Assembly (NCBI GenBank): GCA_040904025.1
Contig: JBBDUG010000039.1
Location: 22,829 to 86,828, forward strand
From: JBBDUG01 sp040904025
Lineage (GTDB): Bacteria; Patescibacteriota; Minisyncoccia; Phycocordibacterales; SW-6-46-9
Reading direction: 5' to 3'
Length of the DNA stretch: 64,000 nucleotides
Part shown: positions 57,090 to 64,000 of the stretch, piece after piece
Numbering within the stretch: position 1 is the stretch's first letter
How the letters are laid out: every line of letters starts with the position of its first letter
Notes under the pieces: model-generated
What the model saw: only the letters and a program-made list of their open reading frames with translations
Told to the model about the DNA's origin: nothing
Databases searched by the model: none
Program-made: the position numbers and the translations under genes

Positions 57090-57884
57090 ATGAACAATCT
57101 TCGTGCACGCACAATCATGGTCGAAGATCAACCAGTTCGATTCTATGAACATATTGGAGAGAACACTTTTTTGCCGCCGCTTGTATTTCTCCACGGATGG
57201 CGAAGTTCGTCTCGTGTATGGGAACTGACACTTAGAGCGTTCAAAGAGGGTGGATTTACGTTCTACCTTATTGATCTTCCTGGCTTTGGTGAATCCGACC
57301 TTCCTAAAGAAGTTTTCTCTATTGATAAATATGCCGCAGTTGTAGAGGCGTGTATCAAACGCTTAGGATTATTAGATCCTGTTCTCATCGGACATTCTTT
57401 TGGTGGGCGTATCGGAATAAAGATTGCTGCAAAAGAAAAAAAGATACTCAGTAAATTGGTTCTTGTGGATGCAGCCGGGATTCGTGTCGAGAAAGGTCTT
57501 ACCTGGAAAAAGATATTGGCAAAGACTGTAAAGCCAATATTTCTCCTGTTTCCACTTGAAGGACTCCGTCGTCGCATCTATCAACAACTTGGTGCAGAAG
57601 ACTATCTTGCTACCCCAAAGCTTAAAGAGACCTTTGTGAGAATAATCGAAGAAGATCTTCGTGAACTACTCCCTAAGATATCTTGTCCAACTCTCATTAT
57701 CTGGGGGGATCGAGATACAGAGACCCCTCTTTCAGTTGCACATACCATGGAACGGAGAATCCCAAACTCAACACTCGTTATATTTGAAGGAGCAGGTCAC
57801 ACAAGTTTTCTTGATGAACCGGGGCGGTTTGGACAAGAGATAGTCGCGTTTATAAAGAAAACATCTAATGAGAAGGAGTCATGA
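57090..57884 (+). CDS. Alpha/beta hydrolase
   Basis: 264 aa. Complete catalytic set: oxyanion region LHGWRSSSRVWE, nucleophile elbow GHSFGGR (Ser near 99), Asp in WGDRDTETP and His in GAGHTSFLDEP (near 235). A helical lid lies between. The substrate is unknown; it overlaps the murF-like gene by 4 bp, so a link to cell-wall or lipid ester hydrolysis is possible but unproven. Confidence 0.9.
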   Translation: MNNLRARTIMVEDQPVRFYEHIGENTFLPPLVFLHGWRSSSRVWELTLRAFKEGGFTFYLIDLPGFGESDLPKEVFSIDKYAAVVEACIKRLGLLDPVLIGHSFGGRIGIKIAAKEKKILSKLVLVDAAGIRVEKGLTWKKILAKTVKPIFLLFPLEGLRRRIYQQLGAEDYLATPKLKETFVRIIEEDLRELLPKISCPTLIIWGDRDTETPLSVAHTMERRIPNSTLVIFEGAGHTSFLDEPGRFGQEIVAFIKKTSNEKES

Positions 57885-59323
57885 CATTCAATCCATTTAC
57901 ACATATTCGATATTACATATATCTCTTTCAACTTGAGAACTACACCCTTTCTCGATTTATTCCAGTGAGTTTCAAGTCCCTGTTTCATGCACGGGCAAGA
58001 TTACGTCTTGGCATTACATGGACTCCTAAGCTGAAGATTCTTACCGCAATATCCGTATTAGCCGGCATCCTAATTGTCTTCATACCGTTTCTCACTCCTT
58101 CCCTCGGACTCTTCTTGCAGGTTTTGATTGCAGTTTTAATGTTTTTCTTCTTCTCATACTTCTTCTTTCTTCTTCTGTCCCTCTTTATGTTTCTCGCACT
58201 TCCTGTTGATCGATATGCAAAGCGTCGCATTACAAAAAAAGCACAAAAGAAACTTAAAACACTTTCACATGACCTTACCGTTATTGGTATAACCGGAAGC
58301 TATGGAAAGACAACAATGAAGGAGGTTGTGGCCGCGGCACTTTCCGGGAAATTTAATGTGCTCAAAACCAAAAAGAGCAAGAACACTCCCCTTGGAATCT
58401 CCAGACAGATCCTTAGCGAACTCTCAGAAGACATTGATGTATACGTTGTAGAGATGGGTGCCTACGGACGGGGGGAGATAAAAGAACTAGTAGACCTTGT
58501 TGCGCCAGAGATCGTGATTCTTGTTGGGATTAATGAAGCACATCTGGAGCGGCAGGGAAGTATGGAGAATATTATTCAGACCAAATTTGAAATAGTGAAA
58601 CACGCGCCCAAGGATACATTTGTTGTTCTCAACCACGATGATAAACGTGTTCGTGAAAATGCACCTCGTTTCATTCGTAATGATCAAGAAGTCAAATGGT
58701 TTGGGACTACCGGCGGAGATATACAAGCGTCTGGAATTAACCCTCAAGAGAACGGGACTATATCATTCAAACTTAAAGGAGAGGAAGATTATGGAATATT
58801 TTCTTCTCGCTTTCTTGCTTCATACATTGCCTTGGATGCAGCAGCGGCATTATGTGTTGCACAAAAACTCGAGGTGTCGGTGGGAACGGTAAAGGCAGGG
58901 ATTAGTCAGGTATCTCCTGCACCACACAGACTTAACCCTAGTGAACTAAATGGAGTTCTTTATATTGATGATGCATACAACGGAAATCCAAAAGGAGTAG
59001 AAGAAGCACTCAAGGTTCTTCAACGGTTTCCTGATAGACGAAAGATATATATCACCCCAGGTCTTGTCGAGATGGGAGAGAGGACTGAGGAGGTTCATAC
59101 AGAGATAGGACGAAAACTTAGGAGAGCTGCCGATATTGTTATTCTCATCGAGAATGAAGCAACGCATATTATACGAGACACTCTTCTAAGAGAGGGGTTC
59201 TCTCAAGAGAATATTCATCTATTTAAATCAACACCAGAAGCACAAGAGGCACTCAAGGAAGAAATACTTCAAAAAGGAGACGTGGTGCTCTTCCAGAATG
59301 ATGCGGCGGAAAATTATTTATAA
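57881..59323 (+). CDS. murF: MurF-type ligase fused to an N-terminal membrane domain
   Basis: Adds D-Ala-D-Ala to the UDP-MurNAc peptide. 480 aa. The usual MurF domain 1 is replaced by an amphipathic start and two long hydrophobic stretches (about residues 45-75 and 80-110). The ATP-binding domain follows: TGSYGKTTMKEVV (P-loop, about 137-148), KSKNTPLGI, VEMGAYGRGEIK, GINEAHLERQGS; the C-terminal domain has IDDAYNGNPKGV and TPGLVEMGE. The location before ddl, which makes D-Ala-D-Ala, supports MurF. Because domain 1 is absent, another Mur-like ligase role cannot be excluded. Confidence 0.85.
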   Translation: MTFNPFTHIRYYIYLFQLENYTLSRFIPVSFKSLFHARARLRLGITWTPKLKILTAISVLAGILIVFIPFLTPSLGLFLQVLIAVLMFFFFSYFFFLLLSLFMFLALPVDRYAKRRITKKAQKKLKTLSHDLTVIGITGSYGKTTMKEVVAAALSGKFNVLKTKKSKNTPLGISRQILSELSEDIDVYVVEMGAYGRGEIKELVDLVAPEIVILVGINEAHLERQGSMENIIQTKFEIVKHAPKDTFVVLNHDDKRVRENAPRFIRNDQEVKWFGTTGGDIQASGINPQENGTISFKLKGEEDYGIFSSRFLASYIALDAAAALCVAQKLEVSVGTVKAGISQVSPAPHRLNPSELNGVLYIDDAYNGNPKGVEEALKVLQRFPDRRKIYITPGLVEMGERTEEVHTEIGRKLRRAADIVILIENEATHIIRDTLLREGFSQENIHLFKSTPEAQEALKEEILQKGDVVLFQNDAAENYL

Positions 59324-59362
59324 GTTTGCTCAATAGAAGGTAACGGGCTACCATAAGTCTAT

Positions 59363-60562
59363 ATGGCAATTGAAACTGATACAAAAATAGGAGTGTTTTT
59401 TGGTTCGCGTTCCCCAGAACACGACGTCTCTATTGTTACCGCGGGACTTGTAATCGCAGGTTTGAAAAATCTCGGATACACAACAGTTCCTATTTATATC
59501 TCAAAAGAGGGGAGGTGGTATATATCCGAAGAACTTGGAAATATTGATTTTTTCAAAGATCCTAATTATGAGAAGAAACTCGGATCACTTCCAACATACT
59601 CGCTTTCCACGGATAAGATGGGGAAAGAAATGGTATTTAAAGAAGAAGGAATTTTTTCAAAAAAAGAGATTTCAATTAATGTTGCCTTTCCGGCAATGCA
59701 TGGAGTGTATGGTGAGGATGGAACAATCCAAGGACTCTTTGAGATGTTTGGTATTCCATATGTTGGATGTGATGTTGCAACATCTGCAATTGCAATGGAT
59801 AAGGTTCTTACGAAAATTTTCTATGAACATTACGATATTCCAACAACTGAATTTATTTCATTCACAGAAGAAGAGTGGGGAGAATACAAAGAAGACATAC
59901 TCTCACAAATTAAGAACATCGGACTCCCGGTATTTATAAAACCAGCACGAACAGGATCATCAATTGGAATTACGAATGCAAAAAACAAAGAAGAACTTGA
60001 AATGGGTATAGAGGTTGCATTTCACTATGATCAAAAAGTACTTGTCGAACGTGCTGTTGAAAATCTTGCAGATCTCACTGTATGTGTGATGGGGAATGGA
60101 AATCCAGAAGCATCACTGATACAAGAATCACGGTTTAACAAAGATTTCTTTTCATATACTGACAAGTATATAGAGGACGGCGGTGCACAGACAGGACGGG
60201 CAACAAAGAACATTATTATTCCTGCTGAGATTGATGAAGAGTCAACTAAACGTATTCGTAATATGGCACGCGACATTTTTGTAATGTTTGAGTGTTCTGG
60301 GATTGCACGTGTCGACTTTCTCATGAATAGAGAGACAGGGAAGGTGTATGCAAATGAGATAAATACACTTCCCGGGACGCTCTACCATCATCTCTGGAGA
60401 GAGTCGGGAGTCTCGACTGCTCAGCTCCTCAAGAATCTTACTCGCTTTGCTAAAGAGCGTAATAAGAAACGTGGACGTATCACTCGCACGTTCCAATCAG
60501 ATATTCTGAAGAATATCGGAGACGGCAAGCTTTCACAAAAGTTAGACACATCGACTGATTAA
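59363..60562 (+). CDS. ddl: D-alanine--D-alanine ligase
   Basis: ATP-grasp enzyme that makes the D-Ala-D-Ala dipeptide used by MurF. 399 aa, somewhat longer than the usual 310-370. N-terminal FGSRSPEHDVS, then AMHGVYGEDGTIQGLFEMFGI with the active-site Glu-His region, KPARTGSSIGI (ATP-binding loop), and C-terminal FLMNRETGKVYANEINTLPG with metal ligands Glu and Asn. A 35-residue basic tail extends past the family end. Upstream is murF; downstream the DedA-like gene starts 2 bp later. Confidence 0.95.
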   Translation: MAIETDTKIGVFFGSRSPEHDVSIVTAGLVIAGLKNLGYTTVPIYISKEGRWYISEELGNIDFFKDPNYEKKLGSLPTYSLSTDKMGKEMVFKEEGIFSKKEISINVAFPAMHGVYGEDGTIQGLFEMFGIPYVGCDVATSAIAMDKVLTKIFYEHYDIPTTEFISFTEEEWGEYKEDILSQIKNIGLPVFIKPARTGSSIGITNAKNKEELEMGIEVAFHYDQKVLVERAVENLADLTVCVMGNGNPEASLIQESRFNKDFFSYTDKYIEDGGAQTGRATKNIIIPAEIDEESTKRIRNMARDIFVMFECSGIARVDFLMNRETGKVYANEINTLPGTLYHHLWRESGVSTAQLLKNLTRFAKERNKKRGRITRTFQSDILKNIGDGKLSQKLDTSTD

Positions 60563-60564
60563 TT

Positions 60565-61158
60565 ATGGAAACTTCTCAAAAGCTTTCTCGAAGGGAAAGG
60601 GTGGCAAAATGGGCACATGAAAACGCCGAGAGTAAACGTGCACAATTTTGGCTCGGCATATGGTCATTTGCAGAAGCATCTATCTTCCCGATTCCTGCTG
60701 ATGTCATGCTTATCGGTATGCTTATGGCGGGAGCAAAGCGTTGGCGCTACTTAATTGCTCTTACAACCGCCACCTCTGTTGCAGGAGCTCTCTTTGGATA
60801 TCTGATTGGATTTGGTTTTTTTGATGTCTTTGGAGACGCAATTATTTCATTTTATGCCTTAGAACAGGAGTTTCTTTCTGTTCAGGGATATTTCCAAGCA
60901 AGCGCATTTTGGGCAATTCTTGTTTCTGCATTTACTCCGATTCCATTCAAGATCTTTACAATTAGCGCCGGACTCTTTCACGTTCATCTTATTCCCTTTA
61001 TTCTTGGCTCTATCATCGGACGATCTCTTAGGTACATTCTTGTGGGATGGGCAGCACATACCTTCGGAGAGCGAATATTCAAGTTGATTATGCGATATTT
61101 CAATACCGCATCGATCATACTGATCGTGTTAATAGTTCTTTATATAATTCTCTTTTAG
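60565..61158 (+). CDS. DedA/YqaA-like VTT-domain membrane protein
   Basis: 197 aa, with four to five membrane segments. YqaA-type features: IWSFAEASIFPIPADVMLIGML near the N-terminus, GYLIGFGFFDVFG, and SAFTPIPFKIFTISAGLF with paired prolines. DedA relatives include undecaprenyl phosphate flippases, which would fit this cell-wall operon, but that role is inferred. It ends 3 bp before tRNA-Arg(TCT) on the opposite strand. A second VTT protein is at 11773. Confidence 0.87.
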   Translation: METSQKLSRRERVAKWAHENAESKRAQFWLGIWSFAEASIFPIPADVMLIGMLMAGAKRWRYLIALTTATSVAGALFGYLIGFGFFDVFGDAIISFYALEQEFLSVQGYFQASAFWAILVSAFTPIPFKIFTISAGLFHVHLIPFILGSIIGRSLRYILVGWAAHTFGERIFKLIMRYFNTASIILIVLIVLYIILF

Positions 61159-61161
61159 TTG

Positions 61162-61233
61162 TCCTCCTGCGAGGAATCGAACCTCGATCAAGGGATTAGA
61201 AATCCCCCGTTTTATCCGTTAAACTACAGGAGG
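61162..61233 (-). tRNA. tRNA-Arg(TCT)
   Basis: Acceptor CCTCCTG/CAGGAGG, anticodon stem GGGGA/TCCCT with loop TTTCTAA, T arm CGAGG-TTCGATT-CCTCG. Reads AGA and AGG. Confidence 0.94.
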
Positions 61234-61365
61234 TGTGCATCATTTATACCAGAAATTGAGAGGGATATAAACTAAATGGTGGGCGGTGTCTTTCTGTCTC
61301 GAACTATTCAAGGCGTCAATTTGTACTTCTCTGCGTCGGGCTGGATGAGGAGATAGTTGTTTTAT

Positions 61366-62283
61366 CTAAGAATTATATAACCCTTTTAATATTTCTTTTC
61401 GAAGAATAAGTCTATCTGTTACACATGTATTTCCTTCAAAGGAACAGTTTGTTACGTCTTCAATGAGTTCTTTTACCGTACTGTTTTCAGAGTAAATGTA
61501 ATTTTTTCCTTCACTAATACTTGGAATATTAATCATCCAGCAGGGGTTATTGTGTTGACGTAGGCTTGTTTGGATATCTTCAAGATGTTCTTCTATAAAG
61601 TTTGAACCATCCCAAAGTTCAATCTGGCCAATTACAAGAGACTGCTTCAGTTGGGGTATATCTTGTATCTTCGTATCATCAGTTACTGCTTTTATGGGAT
61701 TTTCGTAAATAAACTGTTCTTGTTCGTTGTAATAGACTTCTTTCCAATTGCTAGGTAAATCTGTATATTGCTCCAGTTCGTTGAAAGCTGATACATCTTT
61801 TTGATGAGTGAGAGGAGAGGTAAGGTTAAATGTGTTTGAGATAATCGCGAAAGAAAGTAAGTTTGCAGAAGAAGTAGAAATTTGTTGGTCCTTATCTCTT
61901 TTCTTGAACGCCTCCCAAATGAGCGTGGCACATGCTCCAATCATCTCTATGTGGACGTTCTCAAGCCCAATCTTTTCTTCCCAGAAGTTACGAAATCCAT
62001 AATGGTGATCATATATTTCTTTAACTTTCTCGGGTATAACAAAAGAGGCAACATGGTCAGGCTCCGAAACGTCTACAACTACATATCCATCAACCTGTTC
62101 AGGTATTTTCTTTTCAACAGAATATGATTGCTTCTTTACAATCGGACTAATACTGTGATTAAGTATTCCAGGAAACACAACAACAGAGTCTTTTCCCTCA
62201 AGATTGAGCAACTCTTGATAGGCAACTGCACATGCTAAGGCATCAATGTCTACATACTTTTCTCCTGATGTAACAACGATCAT
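61366..62283 (-). CDS. DHH-family phosphoesterase
   Basis: 305 aa. N-terminal DHH domain motifs: DIDALACAVAY (motif I Asp-x-Asp), VVDVSEPDHV (motif II) and IYDHHYGFRNFW (DHH itself, near 90-92), with a DHHA2-like C-terminal domain, the layout of Mn-dependent family II inorganic pyrophosphatases and exopolyphosphatases. The protein has an irregular C-terminal half, so the substrate could be pyrophosphate, polyphosphate or a small nucleotide. Single gene; the 132-bp gap after it (61234-61365) holds no feature I can support. Confidence 0.85.
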   Translation of the reverse strand: MIVVTSGEKYVDIDALACAVAYQELLNLEGKDSVVVFPGILNHSISPIVKKQSYSVEKKIPEQVDGYVVVDVSEPDHVASFVIPEKVKEIYDHHYGFRNFWEEKIGLENVHIEMIGACATLIWEAFKKRDKDQQISTSSANLLSFAIISNTFNLTSPLTHQKDVSAFNELEQYTDLPSNWKEVYYNEQEQFIYENPIKAVTDDTKIQDIPQLKQSLVIGQIELWDGSNFIEEHLEDIQTSLRQHNNPCWMINIPSISEGKNYIYSENSTVKELIEDVTNCSFEGNTCVTDRLILRKEILKGLYNS

Positions 62284-62376
62284 TATTCGGATTATAGCAG
62301 AATGTGTTCAAATATACGTATGTGCGTATACCCCTATATACATTCTATCTATACCTTATCCATACCCTCTATAATG

Positions 62377-62449
62377 TGGGCGCTGTAGGACTTGAACCTA
62401 CGGCCTACTCGGTGTAAACGAGTTGCTCTACCAACTGAGCTAAGCGCCC
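62377..62449 (-). tRNA. tRNA-Val(TAC)
   Basis: Acceptor GGGCGCT/AGCGCCC, D arm GCTC/GAGC, anticodon stem ACTCG/CGAGT with loop TTTACAC, T arm GTAGG-TTCAAGT-CCTAC. Confidence 0.95.
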
Positions 62450-62523
62450 TCTATACTCGCACAGAGTACTCTATTGTGGGAATAATTTCAATATTAACTC
62501 ATATTCGATGTATAGTGGTGGTA

Positions 62524-62796
62524 ATGAAAGAGGTAGATATAACTATATACGGCAAAGTGCAGGGAGTGGGGTTTCGTGCCTATACACAGCGTACAGCAGA
62601 GAAGCTTGATATTACTGGATATGTTCAAAATATGTCCGAAGGGCATGTAGAGATCATTGCTCAAGGGGAAGAAGAAAAACTCAAAGAACTTATCGAGAAG
62701 ATAAAGAGTGGGTCATCATTTGCAAGTGTTGATGATATTGATATACGATGGCATGACCGCCCTCAAGATACCCTTACTGATTTTGAAATACAATGA
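62524..62796 (+). CDS. acyP: Acylphosphatase
   Basis: Hydrolyses acyl phosphates. 90 aa from ATG 62524; the upstream ORF extension runs through tRNA-Val and is spurious. Signature GKVQGVGFRAYTQ contains the catalytic Arg, and GYVQNMSEGHVEIIAQG contains the catalytic Asn. TATAGT (62511-62516) ends 7 nt before the ATG, so the mRNA should be leaderless. Overlaps the RluA-family gene by 4 bp. Confidence 0.95.
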   Translation: MKEVDITIYGKVQGVGFRAYTQRTAEKLDITGYVQNMSEGHVEIIAQGEEEKLKELIEKIKSGSSFASVDDIDIRWHDRPQDTLTDFEIQ

Positions 62797-63536
62797 ATGA
62801 ACCGACTATATTATTTAAAAACAACTCTGTTGTAGTGGTAGACAAACCATCAGGACTCATCGTGCATTCAGATGGAAAAACAGAAGAGCCAACACTGGCG
62901 GAATGGTTCATTAAACACTTTCCCGAGGCGGAAGGTGTGGGCGAGCCACTTACACTCTCAGACGGTCGGGTAATTGAACGCCCTGGAATTGTTCATAGAC
63001 TTGATCGTGATACATCAGGCGCCATCATACTCACCCGTACTCAAGAAGCATTTCTTGATATCAAAGAACAATTCAAGAAACGGAAGGTGGAGAAGGTGTA
63101 TCACACATACGTATTCTCTTGGTTTAAAGAAGAGGATATAGAGGGGATCATTGATAATCCAATTGGTAGGAGCGGAAAAGACTTTCGTAGGCGCTCAGCG
63201 CGAAAAGGTGCAAAGGGTAAATTACGCTCCGCTCTTACCAAATACCGCGTTATTCGACAAGGAAGAGATAGAAAGAGTAATGAACCAGCAGCATTTTTGG
63301 AAGTACGTCCCAAAACAGGGCGGACACATCAAATCCGTGCACATCTAACAGCTATCAACCATCAGATTGTTTGTGATCCTCTGTATGCAGAGGCTCGCCC
63401 CTGTATTCTCGGATTCAATCGTCTTGCACTTCATGCATCTGAGATCACCTTCTCTGTTGATAAAGAGAAGGTCAATGTTGAAGCCCCATTACCCACCGAT
63501 TTTAAAGAGGCAGAGAGCCAATTAATTATTGCCTGA
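62793..63536 (+). CDS. RluA-family pseudouridine synthase
   Basis: Isomerises uridine in rRNA or tRNA. 247 aa. Catalytic motif GIVHRLDRDTSGAIIL with the essential Asp in HRLDRDTSG (about residue 71), then the KVEKVYHTYV strand and the C-terminal RTHQIRAHL block. There is no S4 domain at the N-terminus. An RRRSARKGAKGK basic insert in the middle is unusual. Which uridine it modifies cannot be told from sequence alone. Coupled to acyP by 4-bp overlap. Confidence 0.93.
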   Translation: MNEPTILFKNNSVVVVDKPSGLIVHSDGKTEEPTLAEWFIKHFPEAEGVGEPLTLSDGRVIERPGIVHRLDRDTSGAIILTRTQEAFLDIKEQFKKRKVEKVYHTYVFSWFKEEDIEGIIDNPIGRSGKDFRRRSARKGAKGKLRSALTKYRVIRQGRDRKSNEPAAFLEVRPKTGRTHQIRAHLTAINHQIVCDPLYAEARPCILGFNRLALHASEITFSVDKEKVNVEAPLPTDFKEAESQLIIA

Positions 63537-63566
63537 TACCGAATGCTGTGATAGAGTAGCGCTCGT

Positions 63567-64000
63567 ATGACAACCGCAACTAATGCGTTGAACAACCCCA
63601 TATCTCCGGTAAATGTGGAGGAGCGAAAAGAACTTGGAATTCAAGCGGGAGATACTGTTCGTGTTCATCTCCGAATTCAAGAGGGTGAGAAAACCCGAAT
63701 GCAGATATTTGAAGGAATGGTGCTTGCCACAAAGCACGGCTCTGAAGCAGGTGCTACCTTTACTGTCCGTCGTGTTATCGATGGCGTAGGGGTAGAACGA
63801 ATTTTCCCACTCTACTCTCCGGTAATTGATAAGATTGAAATTGTTCGTCGATCAAAAGTCCGTCGCTCTAAGCTCTACTACATCCGCGACAAGGCAGTAC
63901 GTCAAATTAAACGTCAGATGCGTCGCATGATTCAGGTTGACCGTGCGACTGAGGGAGAGATGGCGCGAGCAGACCGTGAGGCACGAGAAGCTGAAGAGGC
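63567..64000 (+). CDS. rplS: 50S ribosomal protein L19, cut by the window end
   Basis: The frame from ATG 63567 stays open to the last base; 144 codons are visible. Family blocks: AGDTVRVHLRIQEGEKTRMQ, FEGMVLATK, FTVRRVIDGVGVERIFPLYSP, and RRSKVRRSKLYYIRDK. L19 normally ends soon after the last block (about 115 aa), so a charged C-terminal extension exists here (RQMRRMIQVDRATEGEM..., then Ala/Arg/Glu-rich). TAGAGT lies 9 nt before the ATG. Confidence 0.95.
   Translation, partial: MTTATNALNNPISPVNVEERKELGIQAGDTVRVHLRIQEGEKTRMQIFEGMVLATKHGSEAGATFTVRRVIDGVGVERIFPLYSPVIDKIEIVRRSKVRRSKLYYIRDKAVRQIKRQMRRMIQVDRATEGEMARADREAREAEE

Noticed and set aside
57000..57194. Short ORFs antisense to ruvX, the hydrolase and the Mur ligases
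   Set aside because: They mirror real genes in other frames, lack start signals and have low-quality composition.
1..64000. CRISPR array or cas genes
   Set aside because: No regularly spaced direct repeats and no Cas-like protein were seen on either strand.

Overview
The window looks like a chromosomal segment of a Candidate Phyla Radiation (Patescibacteria) bacterium, most likely a parcubacterial lineage. This rests on gene content and architecture, not a database search: very short intergenic spaces, trimmed versions of universal proteins (trigger factor without its PPIase domain, short YebC, MurE without its first domain), a membrane-fused MurF, a VirB4/VirB6/PrgI secretion locus, and no biosynthetic operons. 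TGA is used as a stop (for example uvrD), so the standard bacterial code applies. Four runs of 100 N show that this is a draft scaffold. At least one of them (45285-45384) is a failed contig join, not missing sequence.

Layout. 1-8.9 kb: trigger factor (5' cut), clpP, RNase Y, HU, two small acidic or coiled-coil proteins, MscS, four tRNAs, a pterin dehydratase and CCA-adding enzyme. 8.9-9.5 kb: a long intergenic region with parS-like palindromes and an unassigned, structured RNA-like stretch. 9.5-20 kb: a LysM-like secreted protein, ExoIII, small membrane proteins, a Xer recombinase, rpsO, a NYN protein, a DksA-like protein without cysteines, a LysM-M23 peptidase, uvrD and rsmA. 20-33 kb: a co-directional type IV secretion-like operon (VirB6-, PrgI-, split VirB4- and VirB2-like proteins plus large exported proteins). 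33-37.5 kb: the classic origin neighbourhood yidC-rnpA-rpmH / dnaA / oriC candidate / dnaN / DciA-like. 37.5-53.5 kb: a class A PBP, tyrS, ruvC-yebC-ruvB, a PilB/GspE ATPase, a lipoprotein, tsaE-polA-holA, a SpoU methyltransferase, ruvA-murE and rpsT. 53.5-56.4 kb: a repeat-rich mobile region with a 117-bp perfect inverted repeat around a membrane-protein cassette, and a large serine recombinase abutting tRNA-Ser. 56.4-64 kb: ruvX, a hydrolase-murF-ddl-DedA cell-wall operon, a DHH phosphoesterase, acylphosphatase, an RluA synthase and rplS (3' cut).

How the parts fit. The genes cover replication initiation, Holliday junction processing, translation and RNA turnover, and peptidoglycan assembly and cleavage. 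One envelope-spanning machine may join the last theme: its VirB2-like subunit carries a cysteine-repeat ectodomain and a possible M15-type peptidase domain. A recurring regulatory theme is a TATACT/TATAAT box placed 6-8 nt before the start codon, which predicts leaderless mRNAs for many genes. A few orphan genes instead have a longer leader and a clear Shine-Dalgarno sequence.
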